Notes under the pieces: model-generated
Database searches by the model: none
Seen by the model: the letters and a program-made list of their open reading frames with translations, nothing else
What the model was told of the DNA's origin: nothing
Origin: Paeniglutamicibacter sp. Y32M11
GTDB taxonomy: Bacteria; Actinomycetota; Actinomycetes; Actinomycetales; Micrococcaceae
Length of the DNA stretch: 64,000 nt
Assembly (NCBI RefSeq): GCF_019285735.1
Contig: NZ_CP079107.1
Location: forward strand, 3,224,001-3,288,000
Direction: 5' to 3'
Position numbers and translations under genes: made by a program
Part shown: one piece after another, positions 27,418 to 36,677 of the stretch
How positions within the stretch are numbered: position 1 is the first letter of the stretch
How the letters are laid out: each line of letters opens with the position of its first letter

Positions 27418-28776
27418 GTGTCACAACGCATTGCGGTCATCGGTATGGGCTATTTGGGTGCCACCCATGCGGCCTGTATGGCAGAACTTGGCTTTGAAGT
27501 TATTGGCCTAGATGTTGACCAAACCAAAATAGATAGTCTCTCCCGCGGTGAACTTCCTTTTCACGAACCGGGCCTTCCAGAACTACTGCGCAAGCATGTT
27601 TCCAATGGTTTGCTCCGGTTCACCACTTCCTACGAAGAAGTAGGCGCATGGGCAGACATACACTTCATTGGCGTGGGGACACCACAGACCCCCGGTGATA
27701 ACGCAGCGGATCTTACTTATGTTGATGCAGCGACGCTGTCACTCGCGAAGCACATCTCCAAGGATGCCTTCATCATCGGAAAGTCAACTGTTCCTGTAGG
27801 CACGGCACGTCGTCTGAAGCACCTAGTGGCGAGTAACAAAAAGCCCCAAGTTTCGATCGGATTTGCTTGGAATCCGGAATTTCTTCGCGAGGGTTTCGCA
27901 GTCAAGGACACTCTTCACCCTGACCGTCTAGTGGTCGGTGTCGATGATGAACGGACTGAAAATGTCCTTCGGAGTATCTATGCTGCGGCCCTCGAAAACG
28001 ATACACCCTTTATTTCAACTGATTTCGAAACTGCTGAATTGGTAAAGGTTGCTGCCAATGCTTTCCTGGCTACGAAAATCTCATTCATCAACGCATTTTC
28101 AGAGATTACCGAAACTGTTGGCGGTGACATCCGGACCCTAGCTGATGCGATTGGTCATGACGTGAGAATTGGGCGGCGTTTCCTTAATGCTGGTGTCGGC
28201 TTTGGAGGTGGATGTTTGCCCAAAGACATTCGAGCATTGCAAGCCCGAGTTGGCGAACTTGGTTTGGAACGGAGCATGCGTTTTCTATCAGAAGTTGACG
28301 CGATCAACTTACGCCGCCGAGACAGGGTGGTTTACCTGGCAGAGGAGATGATAGGCGATTTTTCTGGAAAGAAAATAGCCATCTTGGGCGTCACATTCAA
28401 GCCAGATAGTGACGATGTCAGGGATTCCCCTGCACTCGACGTGGCAATTCGGCTTTTCAGTTCGGGTGCTGAAGTCAGCGTTTTTGACCCTCAAGGCAAC
28501 GTGAATGCGGCGAAACGCTTTCCCCGCTTAAAATACGTTGACTCAACGGTTCAGGCCGTGGAAGATGCCGACTTGGTGGTTTTGCTCACAGAGTGGGCAG
28601 AATTTAGGAATTTAATGCCACAGGATATTCAGGAGTTGGTCGCGAAACGGAAGATCATTGATGCACGCAATGTATTGGACGTTGGAATCTGGCAAGGGAG
28701 CGCCTGGCAGATTGCGGCGCTTGGTCACAAGTTTGATTCAATTTTAGTATCAGACGCTGAAATGACTATGTCATAA
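27418..28776 (+). CDS. ugd: UDP-glucose 6-dehydrogenase
   Basis: A 452-residue NAD-dependent enzyme oxidising UDP-glucose to UDP-glucuronic acid. The N-terminal Rossmann fold reads IAVIGMGYLGATHAACM, the linker VKVAANAFLATKISFINAF is typical, and the catalytic Cys is in FGGGCLPKDIRAL (about residue 262). The C-terminal UDP-binding domain begins GVTFKPDSDDVRDSPA. It starts with GTG, ten bases after GGGAG. It should supply the uronic acid of the polymer. Some homologues are switched on by BY-kinase phosphorylation, and such a kinase occurs at 37467-39053. Confidence 0.94.
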   Translation: MSQRIAVIGMGYLGATHAACMAELGFEVIGLDVDQTKIDSLSRGELPFHEPGLPELLRKHVSNGLLRFTTSYEEVGAWADIHFIGVGTPQTPGDNAADLTYVDAATLSLAKHISKDAFIIGKSTVPVGTARRLKHLVASNKKPQVSIGFAWNPEFLREGFAVKDTLHPDRLVVGVDDERTENVLRSIYAAALENDTPFISTDFETAELVKVAANAFLATKISFINAFSEITETVGGDIRTLADAIGHDVRIGRRFLNAGVGFGGGCLPKDIRALQARVGELGLERSMRFLSEVDAINLRRRDRVVYLAEEMIGDFSGKKIAILGVTFKPDSDDVRDSPALDVAIRLFSSGAEVSVFDPQGNVNAAKRFPRLKYVDSTVQAVEDADLVVLLTEWAEFRNLMPQDIQELVAKRKIIDARNVLDVGIWQGSAWQIAALGHKFDSILVSDAEMTMS

Positions 28777-28828
28777 ACTGGCTTGCAGGGAAACTAGTCG
28801 AATTCGATATTCTTGGGGGATCATTACA

Positions 28829-30271
28829 TTGCGTATAATGAATCAAGACTGGAAAATAGGTATTCCTAGATTCTTGGGTCTGGTCGACGGAGCTTGCATC
28901 GTCGTCTCGATGGTGGCTGCCCAGTTCTCGAGATTTGGACTAGGCGGTAATCCCTCATTGGATGGCACTGTGTCTACGAGTTACTGGCTCGTTACTGCGT
29001 TGCTGAGCGTCGTATGGTGGCTTGCATTGCAAATCTGGGGGTCGCGAGATCCTAAGATTTTTGGTACTGGAACGGAGGAATACAAACGAGTTGCATCTGC
29101 GTCTCTATATTTCTTCGGTTCTATCGCCATTGTTTCCTACGCACTAAATATCCCAACTGCAAGGGGTTACATAGGTGTTGCATTGCCTCTGGGTATTATC
29201 CTACTGATTGCAGCCCGTTGGCTCTGCAGACGTCGGTTGGTCCGGCACAGAATGAACCACCGATTTACGCGCAGACTGATGCTAGTTGGCAGTCCAGCAG
29301 CCGTCGAACACTTACATCAAAGCCTTATTAGTGAACCTGGCGCTGGCTACCTCCCCGTTGCCGCCATTCTTCCTGGTTACAAGTTGTCATCGCCTTCGGG
29401 CAGGGAATTGGAATTACCGATAGCAAGCGTGGGTACTCATCTTTCAGAGGTTTTGAATGCCATTGAAGCTTACGGTGTCGACGCCATCGCAATCTCAGGT
29501 GGAATCACATTGAAGCCTCGCGTTATTCGGCAACTCGGCTGGGAACTGCAGGAACGCAAGATCAGCATGATAATGGCGCCGGCCCTCACCGACATTGCCG
29601 GACCACGAATCCATACACAGCCGATTGCCGGTTTGCCATTGATCCATGTTTCAACTCCGGAGTTGGAAGGATGGCAGACATTCACCAAACGCGTCTTTGA
29701 CTGCGTTGGTGCCGCTTTGGCGCTGATTTTGCTCTCTCCCGTTTTCGTGATCGTTGCTCTACTAATCAAGAAGGATGGTGCCGGACCGGTATTTTTTCAT
29801 CAGGAACGTATCGGCAGAAACAGCGTACCTTTTAGGATGCATAAGTTTCGTTCCATGGTTGTGGATGCTGAAGCTCGTCTGAACGATCTCCAAGAGGTCA
29901 GCGAAGGCAATGGCATACTTTTTAAGATGAAAGCCGATCCACGTATTACTAAAATTGGTGCGTTTATACGCCGCTACAGCATCGACGAACTTCCCCAGTT
30001 GTGGAACGTGGTCTGTGGTGAAATGAGTATGGTTGGTCCCCGTCCGCCGCTCGAAAGCGAAGTAGACACCTACGAGGAGTACGTCTTACGACGACTCAAG
30101 GTTAAGCCGGGTCTTACTGGTCTTTGGCAAGTCAGCGGACGTTCGGATCTTTCTTGGGATGACAGCGTTCGTCTGGATTTGTACTACGTGGAGAACTGGT
30201 CATTGATGCAAGACCTAATTATCCTATTCAGGACAGCCAAAGCTGTCGTTGGCAAAGACGGCGCTTATTAG
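28829..30271 (+). CDS. Initiating sugar-1-phosphate transferase (WcaJ/WbaP type)
   Basis: A 480-residue membrane protein that loads the first sugar phosphate onto undecaprenyl phosphate. Four to five N-terminal helices (15-130) and a central Rossmann-like region (about 150-270) are followed by one more helix (295-315) and the bacterial sugar transferase domain: FHQERIGRNSVPFRMHKFRSM, IRRYSIDELPQLWNVV, MSMVGPRPPLESEV and KPGLTGLWQVSGRS. It starts with TTG 28829 after TGGGGGA; ATG 28838 is possible. It is the last EPS gene before the IS-rich zone. Glucose-1-P or galactose-1-P specificity is not decided by sequence. Confidence 0.92.
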   Translation: MRIMNQDWKIGIPRFLGLVDGACIVVSMVAAQFSRFGLGGNPSLDGTVSTSYWLVTALLSVVWWLALQIWGSRDPKIFGTGTEEYKRVASASLYFFGSIAIVSYALNIPTARGYIGVALPLGIILLIAARWLCRRRLVRHRMNHRFTRRLMLVGSPAAVEHLHQSLISEPGAGYLPVAAILPGYKLSSPSGRELELPIASVGTHLSEVLNAIEAYGVDAIAISGGITLKPRVIRQLGWELQERKISMIMAPALTDIAGPRIHTQPIAGLPLIHVSTPELEGWQTFTKRVFDCVGAALALILLSPVFVIVALLIKKDGAGPVFFHQERIGRNSVPFRMHKFRSMVVDAEARLNDLQEVSEGNGILFKMKADPRITKIGAFIRRYSIDELPQLWNVVCGEMSMVGPRPPLESEVDTYEEYVLRRLKVKPGLTGLWQVSGRSDLSWDDSVRLDLYYVENWSLMQDLIILFRTAKAVVGKDGAY

Positions 30272-30315
30272 TTCGCTGCTTCGTGAATTTCGGACAGCGG
30301 AGTTAGCATTTTCTC

Positions 30316-30600
30316 TTACGCTGCCCTTTCAGGCTGTTGGTAACTGTAGTGCGCTTCATTGGGCCGACGGCAATCCAGTGCTGAATACCGTCTCCGGCTG
30401 TTGTAAAAGACATCAATGTATTGGATGACGTTGACGTCGTCCCGCTCTTTGGTCGCGTATTCTGTCCGATAACCTCGCTCGTTCTTCAAGGCCGAAAAGA
30501 TAGTCTCGGCTTGGCTGTTGTCCCAGCAAACACCGGGGCATCCCATCGATGAACGCATTCCCAGGAGCTTCACCAGCGCCCTGCAAGGGCTGGATGGAAG
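30316..30600 (-). pseudogene. IS3-family transposase, C-terminal scrap
   Basis: The frame encodes the end of an IS3-type OrfB integrase core: SMGCPGVCWDNSQAETIFSALKNE (with the last catalytic Glu in this segment), YIDVFYNSRRRYSALDCRRPNEAHYSYQQP and a stop. Everything N-terminal to this is missing and the upstream bases do not continue the protein. The scrap ends about 50 bases before the 583-bp element. Confidence 0.75.
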
Positions 30601-30648
30601 TGTTGCAGCGGCATTGCGCAGCGCTCCCTCGACGGGTTTGGAAAATAC

Positions 30649-31231
30649 TGAATATTTGACTCATTGGGGGCCAGCAATATTGCGCGTGGGGGCCACCGCG
30701 GGAAAACCCGAATATTGTCCGTGGGAGTCACCAGTGGCATTGCCGGGAGCCGCTTTGCCGTCGGGATGGTGGGTGCCGCGACGTGAGCAGTGCCTGCAGG
30801 GCCGCGGTCGACCCTGCAGGCTGACGTGCGCTCCCAACGACGGGAAGTGCACGGCGGATTCCTTCCTGCCGGCGATAGAGAAGCCGTTGCCTGGGGACCC
30901 TGCCGGGAAGCGTCTCCGTAGGCGGCCCGCGCCCAGGAACGTCGCCGCGGCCCGGCCCTGGGTGTCCTGCACTCGGTGTCTGCAGAAGGATAGGCACCGG
31001 CGGCCCGCCTCCGGCGTCCACGCAGAGGATGGTCATGGACCGGGACGTCCACAACACCAGCCGGCACTGAGCGGGAGGGCGCCCGTGGCGTGAGAGGATC
31101 GGCTCCGTCCGGAATTGAGTGGAACCCGCTGGAGCCCGGTGGCTCCCACGAGGGGAGGTCCTGGTCCCCAACTGCAATATCAATGGCCCCCAACGGCAAT
31201 AATGGGTGGTCCCCAAAGCGTCGAATACTCA
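30649..31231 (-). mobile_element. 583-bp non-autonomous element A with 6-bp target duplication
   Basis: The ends are inverted: TGAATATTTGAC at 30649 and, on the minus strand, TGAGTATTCGACG from 31231. Both run on into TTGGGG(G/A)CCA repeats. It is flanked by AAATAC at 30643-30648 and again at 31232-31237, a 6-bp direct repeat. The interior is GC-rich and encodes no recognisable protein. It matches element B (31956-32519) over both ends and in parts of the middle, in opposite orientation. The size and sub-terminal repeats suggest a relic derived from an IS21-like transposon. Confidence 0.7.
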
Positions 31232-31287
31232 AAATACGGCTTGGTGGTACGCCTATTCCGCGTACCTTGTGTTTGATCGCGCAGCAT

Positions 31288-31366
31288 CTTGGACACTGAA
31301 TCTCACCACTTCGTAGACAACCGATCTCATGAGTTCGGGTCGCCTGAATAGCGCTACCAAGAGGCG
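31288..31366 (+). mobile_element. Partial copy of the 175-bp element
   Basis: The core TGGACACTGAATCTCA, CTTCGTAGACAACCGATCTC and the right end GCGCTACCAAGAGGCGCTGTTTGGCA match the small elements at 31776-31950 and 36811-36960. The left end is missing. Confidence 0.5.
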
Positions 31367-31775
31367 CTGTTTGGCATCGAAAATCAGTCGATGCTGGCCG
31401 CCAATCAGATGAAACTTTGCCATGTGTGAATGTAGGTTATGTCGCCCACGAACTCGACTCTGGGCACGGTGGTGGCTCTCAAAGAGTCAAATATTCAGTT
31501 AAGTCCTGCTTCACCAAATCCGGGATCTTCGCGCCCGCTTCGGCGTCCGCTTGGGTGGTGATCCTGAACGGGCAAGGCAGGGTCCACTGTCCGAAATCTC
31601 TAGGCTCACCAGTCGGGCGTCGATGGGTTCGTTGGGTTTCGCATCCGCTCGGTTCATCGCATGAACCTATGGATTAACAGTCCTGAAGTGTCACCATGAA
31701 GGAGTGCTGTTTTGTCATCAATATCCTGCTACATAGCATCTTTCATTTACAACTTGACGTCATTTTTCCTTTTAG
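31367..31775. other. Stretch between element remnants, no gene recognised
   Basis: About 400 bases read on both strands. Short frames are present, but none has a ribosome site, plausible composition or a known motif. The end is AT-rich and carries the TTTAG that is duplicated around the next element. Confidence 0.4.
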
Positions 31776-31950
31776 TGTGCCAAATAGCGCCTCTTGGTAG
31801 TGATGTTCTGGCGACCCGGTGTGTAACCTCGCAACTTCGTGGACACTGAATCTCAGCACTTCGTGGACAACCGATCTCATGGCTTTGTGTGTATCCAGAA
31901 CAGCTCTACCAAGTCGTCAGAACAGCACTACCTCCTGAGGCTATTCAGCA
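31776..31950. mobile_element. 175-bp MITE-like element with 5-bp target duplication
   Basis: It starts TGTGCCAAATAGC and, read from its other end, TGCTGAATAGCC, the same two ends as the IS21-family element at 22447-24650. Sub-terminal GGTAGTG/TGTTCTG blocks are kept. TTTAG occurs directly before (31771-31775) and directly after (31951-31955). The middle carries two direct copies of CTTCGTGGACA and no reading frame. It is small enough to need transposase in trans. Confidence 0.75.
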
Positions 31951-31955
31951 TTTAG

Positions 31956-32519
31956 TGAGTATTCGACGCTTTGGGGCCACCGATTATTGCGGTTGGGGCC
32001 AGCAGCTGCCCGGATGGGAGCCACCTGTCCCAACGGATTCCACCACGCTGAACCATGTCGAGCTTCGCCCGCATATTCGATGCCTCCAGCATCGATCCAA
32101 AAGGGGTTTGGATGACTCGGACCATGACCGCGTCGTCGTGGATGCCGGGCCTGACTGCGGGCGCCGGGCTCGAATCAAGAGTCTGCGTGCGCAGTACTTT
32201 CCGGTGGTGCCGGCCTGACTTGTGCTCAAACGGCGTGCGGAGGCACTTTCCCGTGGCAGGTTCCGCCAGTGGTCGTTCCACACCGACAGGAAGAATCCGG
32301 GCGTGTTCGTCCAGAGCCTTGCAACGCAGATCGGATTGTCCTGGGCAATCTGTCCATTTCCGCCCCGGCCGCCTCACGGCACGAAAACAGCCACCTGCGA
32401 CGGTAAGGTGGATCCCAGCAATGCCGCTGGGGTTCCCTCGTAGGGTAATCGCATATTCGCTGATTCCCGCGATGGTCCCCCCTGGCAATATTGCTGGCCC
32501 TCACAGGAGCAAATATTCA
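31956..32519 (+). mobile_element. 564-bp non-autonomous element B, related to element A
   Basis: The left end is TGAGTATTCGACG; the right end read inward is TGAATATTTG, then GGGCCAGCAATATTGCC. Both ends share repeated TTGGGG-CCA units with element A (30649-31231), and the middle is recognisably homologous although diverged. TTTAG lies at 31951-31955 before it and at 32521-32525 just after it, one base outside the element. Long open frames inside on either strand show no protein-family features and are not conserved in frame between A and B. Confidence 0.65.
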
Positions 32520-32687
32520 CTTTAGTCAGGTCAACGTTCGCTTGGGGTTGGAACGGAACGGCCCTGAGCCTACTGAAGATCTGTGTTTCGGTTCAGTTCA
32601 GGGCAAACGGCAGCCTGAATACTTATAGGTTTTTCCACAAAACTTAGCTTGTACTCACGGCTTAGACGCCAACCGTAAGCTATACAT

Positions 32688-33629
32688 ATGAACACTTCCG
32701 ATTCCGGGCTTTTGCCTGTTGCACACCTCTATCCCCATGAGGCCGTCGAACTCGCCGCAGCACTCGTTGCATCAATTGCAGCTGAAGCCGGTCTTCAGTG
32801 TCTATTCATAAAAGGCCCTGCCGCCGTATCAATCAAGGCAAGACCACCTCGGGCTTCGTCCGATATCGACGTTCTTGCGCTTCCAGAAGAAATAGACATA
32901 TTTATTAATAGGCTAAAGATTCATGGTTGGTTAATTAGACCTTCCGAAGATGGGTTGGGAATTCCAAGACACTCACACACTCTCTATCATGAGAATTGGC
33001 CGTCCGACATTGATCTCCATTTTCGATTTCCAGGGTTAGAGGCGAAACCGGAAGAAGCGTTTGCGGCGTTGAATAAACAATCAACAATTCATTACTTTGC
33101 TGGATTTAAAGCATTCATACCATCATTCCCTGGACATGTCGTAATTCAGATTACTCATGCACTGAGAAATCTTCCGAGCACTGAGATCTACCATTCAAAA
33201 AACGCACATTCTGACTATGATTTCTTAAGATTCTCGGATAAGTTGCCAAAATGGCCGATAATGAAAGAAATTCTTGATGGCACTGACTCATGGGCGGCAA
33301 TGAGACCGTTCCTAGAAGATGCCTACCCATCTTATCTAGAGGCCCTCTCCATCCACCCACCCTCCGAAGATTGGATATCTCGGACGACGGTGGGCTACGG
33401 AAGTACATTCAAGCTCATGGAGTTTCTAAGAGCTCCTTGGAGGCGAAAGCTGATCGTTCTCTATCGCGTATTCATCCCGAGTCGCGAAGGCCTTGCCGTC
33501 AGTAATATTTCAATACTCAACGCTAACCGTAAAACATATAATCGAATCCTGACTAAACATTGGATACATCTTTTGAAACGTGCACCATTTGCGATTTTTA
33601 TTACAGCAAAAAGATTGCGCGGAAGATAA
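32688..33629 (+). CDS. Nucleotidyltransferase-like protein (NTP_transf_5 type)
   Basis: A 313-residue protein with the layout of the uncharacterised nucleotidyltransferases found beside lasso-peptide, PqqD and EPS genes. IKGPAAVSIKARPPRASSDIDVL (residues 41-63) supplies the KGPA turn and the paired Asp of the G-S/D-x-D site, and SDIDLHF (about 104-110) the third acidic position. A helical C-terminal half ends in a basic tail. It is flanked by IS remnants and has AT-rich codon use like the EPS genes. It lies on the same side as the HPr-kinase-like and PqqD genes 6-8 kb downstream, with which this family often occurs, so it may belong to the same system. Confidence 0.75.
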   Translation: MNTSDSGLLPVAHLYPHEAVELAAALVASIAAEAGLQCLFIKGPAAVSIKARPPRASSDIDVLALPEEIDIFINRLKIHGWLIRPSEDGLGIPRHSHTLYHENWPSDIDLHFRFPGLEAKPEEAFAALNKQSTIHYFAGFKAFIPSFPGHVVIQITHALRNLPSTEIYHSKNAHSDYDFLRFSDKLPKWPIMKEILDGTDSWAAMRPFLEDAYPSYLEALSIHPPSEDWISRTTVGYGSTFKLMEFLRAPWRRKLIVLYRVFIPSREGLAVSNISILNANRKTYNRILTKHWIHLLKRAPFAIFITAKRLRGR

Positions 33630-34000
33630 ACCTTAAATTTGATGAAGAAAATTTATCGATCTCGTTTACTTGAATTCCATTTAAAATGGATAGAACATTT
33701 TCACAAAGTTTTTTGATTTTCCTAATAAATCAACATCCGGGGACCAAATAGATGCACTGCGTGCTCTACTACATGCCTGCCCTGCAGATTCTCTAGCCTG
33801 AACGCCTTCCTCCTCAAAGACGTGCTGTAGGCGTTGGTCTGGGAACCACGAGCGGAAGGCGCTACACGGTCTAGGGCCCGGATGAAGATGGTCGTCTCGA
33901 CCACTGCCAAATAGCGTCAGGAAGAAATCATGTATTAGCTTGTTCGTAGTGCTATTCCGACAATGTAGTGACGCCTGGGTCTATTATCTGCCCGCGATTG
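33630..34000. other. Gap upstream of the complete IS21 element
   Basis: About 370 bases. A minus-strand frame at 33722-33910 (62 codons, with RGSQTNAYSTSLRRKAFRL) has protein-like composition and may be a scrap of a lost gene, but I cannot assign it. GATTG at 33996-34000 is the left copy of the target duplication of the IS. Confidence 0.35.
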
Positions 34001-34020
34001 TGTCAGCGGAAGTTCTAAAG

Positions 34021-34103
34021 TGACCACAGGCGGCAATCCCCGCTGACCACCAGCGGCAATGAGACTGACCACCGACGGCAACGGTTTTGACCGCAAGCGG
34101 CAA
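34021..34103 (+). repeat. Four transposase-site repeats, left IS end
   Basis: Units matching TGACCACNNNCGGCAA start at 34021, 34044, 34066 and 34088, a spacing of 22-23 bases (two helical turns). The fourth reads TGACCGCAAGCGGCAA. They are expected to be IstA binding sites. Confidence 0.8.
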
Positions 34104-34263
34104 CGTCTTCCGACCCGTTTCCCGACACCGGAATACCCGCCCTCCACGCTGGTGATGTTCATTGCCCAGGCCTCACGTGGAAACGAGGCGAGCCCCTCCC
34201 CACTGCGATGAAATAGCGATGCCAATCGTTTTTTCAACCCGCATTTAAAGGGAAGGGGCTCAT

Positions 34264-35823
34264 ATGAAGTCTCCAGGGGAGTTCATGGAAATTCTAGCTA
34301 CTTACGACCTCACCAAGTCATACCGTGCCACCGCAGAAATCTGCGGCGTCTCTCACAACACCGTCCGCGCATTCATCAAAGCCCGCGACGAAGGGCGCAG
34401 CAACGAAGCCGCCCACCGCACCTCCACCAAAGCTGAACCCTTCATGGAACAGATCGAGGCCTGGGTGGACGCCTCCAGAGGAAAGATCCGCGGGGACATC
34501 ACCCACGAACGCCTCGTCGCCCTGGGATACACCGGATCCCAACGCACCACGCGCACCGTCGTGGCCAAGATCAAAGCAGACTACCGAGCCGCCGAAGCTC
34601 GCCCGCACCGGACATGGATCCCGGAACCTGGTCGCTGGCTCCAATACGATTTCGGCGATGGACCGGTCATTGATGGAGCCAAGACCGTACTGTTTTGCGC
34701 ATGGCTGGACTTCAGCCGATTCCGCATTGTGTTCGTGATGCGGAACCGGCAACGACCAAACGTTTTCTCCGCCTTGGACCGTGCGTTTCGGTTGATTGGT
34801 GGGATTCCTACGTACGTTTTGACTGACAACGAGAAGCTGGTGACGATCGAACACGTGGCCGGGTTGCCCGTGCGTAACCCGCAAGCGGTCGCCTTTTCGC
34901 AGCACTATTCCACCGTCATTCATACCTGTATGCCGGCAGATCCCGCCACCAAGGGCGGCGTGGAAAAAACGGTGCACCTTGCCAAAGCAGACATGGTCCC
35001 TACCGACGCGAATCTCTTACCCACCTATGACACGTTCGCGCAGGTCGAGGCCGCCTGCACGGCCTTCATGGAAAAGGTCAATAACCGTGTTCATTCGGCG
35101 ACGCTGGAGATCCCTTCACAGATGTTGGAAAACTTTGAACGATCAGTCCTGCACCGGGTCCCAGAGGAACCCTTCGCCTTGGCGTTGGGTCACGGACGGG
35201 TGGTGCCACCGAACACGCCAATGGTGACTTTTGAGAAGTCCCGCTATTCAGTTCCGTACCAGTTGATGGGCCAAAGTGTCTGGGTGAGACAGAACGGAAA
35301 CGATGAGATCATCATCGTGCACGTCGGAGCCCAAGGACCTACGGAGGTCGCCCGGCACCAACGTACCCGTCCCGGGGTTCCGTCGGTGCTTGACGCGCAC
35401 TTCCCTCCGCGTCCTGCAGGATCCTTGGAGCGCGAACCGAAGGGCAAAAATGATGCGGATCTAGCCTTCCTAGACATTGGGGAAGGCGCGAAGCTTTGGC
35501 TGAAGGAAGCTACGGCAGCTGGGGTCGGGAAGATCCGGGTGAAGATGGCCGCCGCCGTGGAGCTCGCCAAATTACTGGGTGTCACCAGCGTCGACCACGG
35601 GCTCGGAGGTGCTGCGGTGCACCACCGATTCACCCACGAAGACTTACTCTCAATCATTGATACCAATAGGTCTCCGGGCTACCTGAGTGAGACTCGTATG
35701 GTCCTGGATCCGAACCAGATTCTGGCTCAAGGTACCGGTGCGTGGGCCGGATTCGGCACCACCGATGAACCGGTCACCGATGAGGGCGCCACAGAAATTT
35801 CGGAGGGCAACGATGAAAACTAA
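34264..35823 (+). CDS. istA: IstA transposase of the IS21 family
   Basis: A 519-residue DDE transposase. An N-terminal helix-turn-helix (SYRATAEICGVSHNTVRAFI, about 19-38) precedes the integrase core: WLQYDFGDGP with the first Asp, YVLTDNEK with the second, and ATKGGVEKTVHLAK with the Glu. A beta-barrel-like C-terminal half follows (MVTFEKSRYSVPYQLMGQSVWV). The ATG is preceded by GGGAAGGGG. Nothing is missing compared with family members, so the protein is probably active. It overlaps istB by 11 bases. Confidence 0.93.
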   Translation: MKSPGEFMEILATYDLTKSYRATAEICGVSHNTVRAFIKARDEGRSNEAAHRTSTKAEPFMEQIEAWVDASRGKIRGDITHERLVALGYTGSQRTTRTVVAKIKADYRAAEARPHRTWIPEPGRWLQYDFGDGPVIDGAKTVLFCAWLDFSRFRIVFVMRNRQRPNVFSALDRAFRLIGGIPTYVLTDNEKLVTIEHVAGLPVRNPQAVAFSQHYSTVIHTCMPADPATKGGVEKTVHLAKADMVPTDANLLPTYDTFAQVEAACTAFMEKVNNRVHSATLEIPSQMLENFERSVLHRVPEEPFALALGHGRVVPPNTPMVTFEKSRYSVPYQLMGQSVWVRQNGNDEIIIVHVGAQGPTEVARHQRTRPGVPSVLDAHFPPRPAGSLEREPKGKNDADLAFLDIGEGAKLWLKEATAAGVGKIRVKMAAAVELAKLLGVTSVDHGLGGAAVHHRFTHEDLLSIIDTNRSPGYLSETRMVLDPNQILAQGTGAWAGFGTTDEPVTDEGATEISEGNDEN

Positions 35824-36541
35824 CACCACCGGATCCCCGGCTCCGGCCATCGCGCAAGACGCTACCATCAGCATGGTCATCGAGTTGATGCGCACCAATC
35901 GGATGCCCCACGCTCGAGAAATTGCCGAGGAACTCCTCACCACAGCCAAGGCCCAACTCTGGGATCCGGCCGAAGCCGTGCGCCTCCTGTTGGAAGCCGA
36001 AGCTTCCGGGAGAAATAAGTCCATGCTCGACACCCGCCGCAAGCGTGCCGGGTTCCCGTCAGGGAAGACCTTCGAAGCATGGGACGCGTCGATTTCTAGT
36101 ATCCCCACCGCCACCACCCACTATTTGCGCACGTTTGAATGGGTGAGGCGCAAGGAGAACCTGATCGCATGCGGACCAGCCGGCACGGGGAAATCGATGC
36201 TGCTCGAAGCCCTTGGGCATCAGGCCATCGATGCGGGAATGAGCGTATCTTGGCTGAGCATGGAGGATCTAGGGTCTTTGGTGCGACACCGAATCGATGA
36301 CAGCCTGAACAAGGCCATCACCAATGGAACCGGTTCCGACGTGATCTGTATTGACGATATCGGGCTATTGCCAGTTTCTGATGATGCCGCCGAGGGGTTC
36401 TACCGGATCGTGGATGCTGCCTATGAGAAGCGTTCCTTGGCGATCAGTTCCAATATTCACCCTGCGGGCTTTGATCAATTGAAGCCTAAGACGTTGGCTA
36501 CGGCGACCGTGGATCGGTTGTTGCATCACGCGCATGTCTGA
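35813..36541 (+). CDS. istB: IstB ATP-binding protein of the IS21 element
   Basis: A 242-residue AAA+ ATPase working with IstA. Walker A is CGPAGTGKSMLLEALG and Walker B is DVICIDDIGLLP; the C-terminal helix reads LATATVDRLLHHAHV. ATG 35813 follows GGAGGG at 35802-35807 and overlaps the istA stop, so I prefer it to an earlier in-frame start at 35687. The frame is complete. It differs clearly from the IstB at 23683-24450, so the two IS21 elements belong to different subgroups. Confidence 0.92.
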   Translation: MKTNTTGSPAPAIAQDATISMVIELMRTNRMPHAREIAEELLTTAKAQLWDPAEAVRLLLEAEASGRNKSMLDTRRKRAGFPSGKTFEAWDASISSIPTATTHYLRTFEWVRRKENLIACGPAGTGKSMLLEALGHQAIDAGMSVSWLSMEDLGSLVRHRIDDSLNKAITNGTGSDVICIDDIGLLPVSDDAAEGFYRIVDAAYEKRSLAISSNIHPAGFDQLKPKTLATATVDRLLHHAHV

Positions 36542-36677
36542 CAGACCAATGGTGAATCGATCCGGCTGCTCCAAGCTCAATCTGGGAAGGGGACCCTGCC
36601 GATGAGCTAACGACGTGCATAAGGTTCGGGACGCCGGTGGCCATCAGCGCGGCGTCCCGTTCGACCGGTCAATATTC

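Noticed and set aside
30570-31232. 220-codon open frame on the minus strand
   Set aside because: It coincides with transposon element A, has a low-complexity Arg/Pro/Gly-rich composition, no ribosome site, and the frame is not kept in the related element B.
31952-32488. 178-codon open frame on the minus strand
   Set aside because: It lies inside element B, starts in the terminal repeat region and shows no protein-family features; the related element A does not conserve it.
33722-33910. 62-codon minus-strand frame next to the IS21 element
   Set aside because: The composition looks protein-like, but no family could be named and both ends are undefined, so it is mentioned only within the gap entry.
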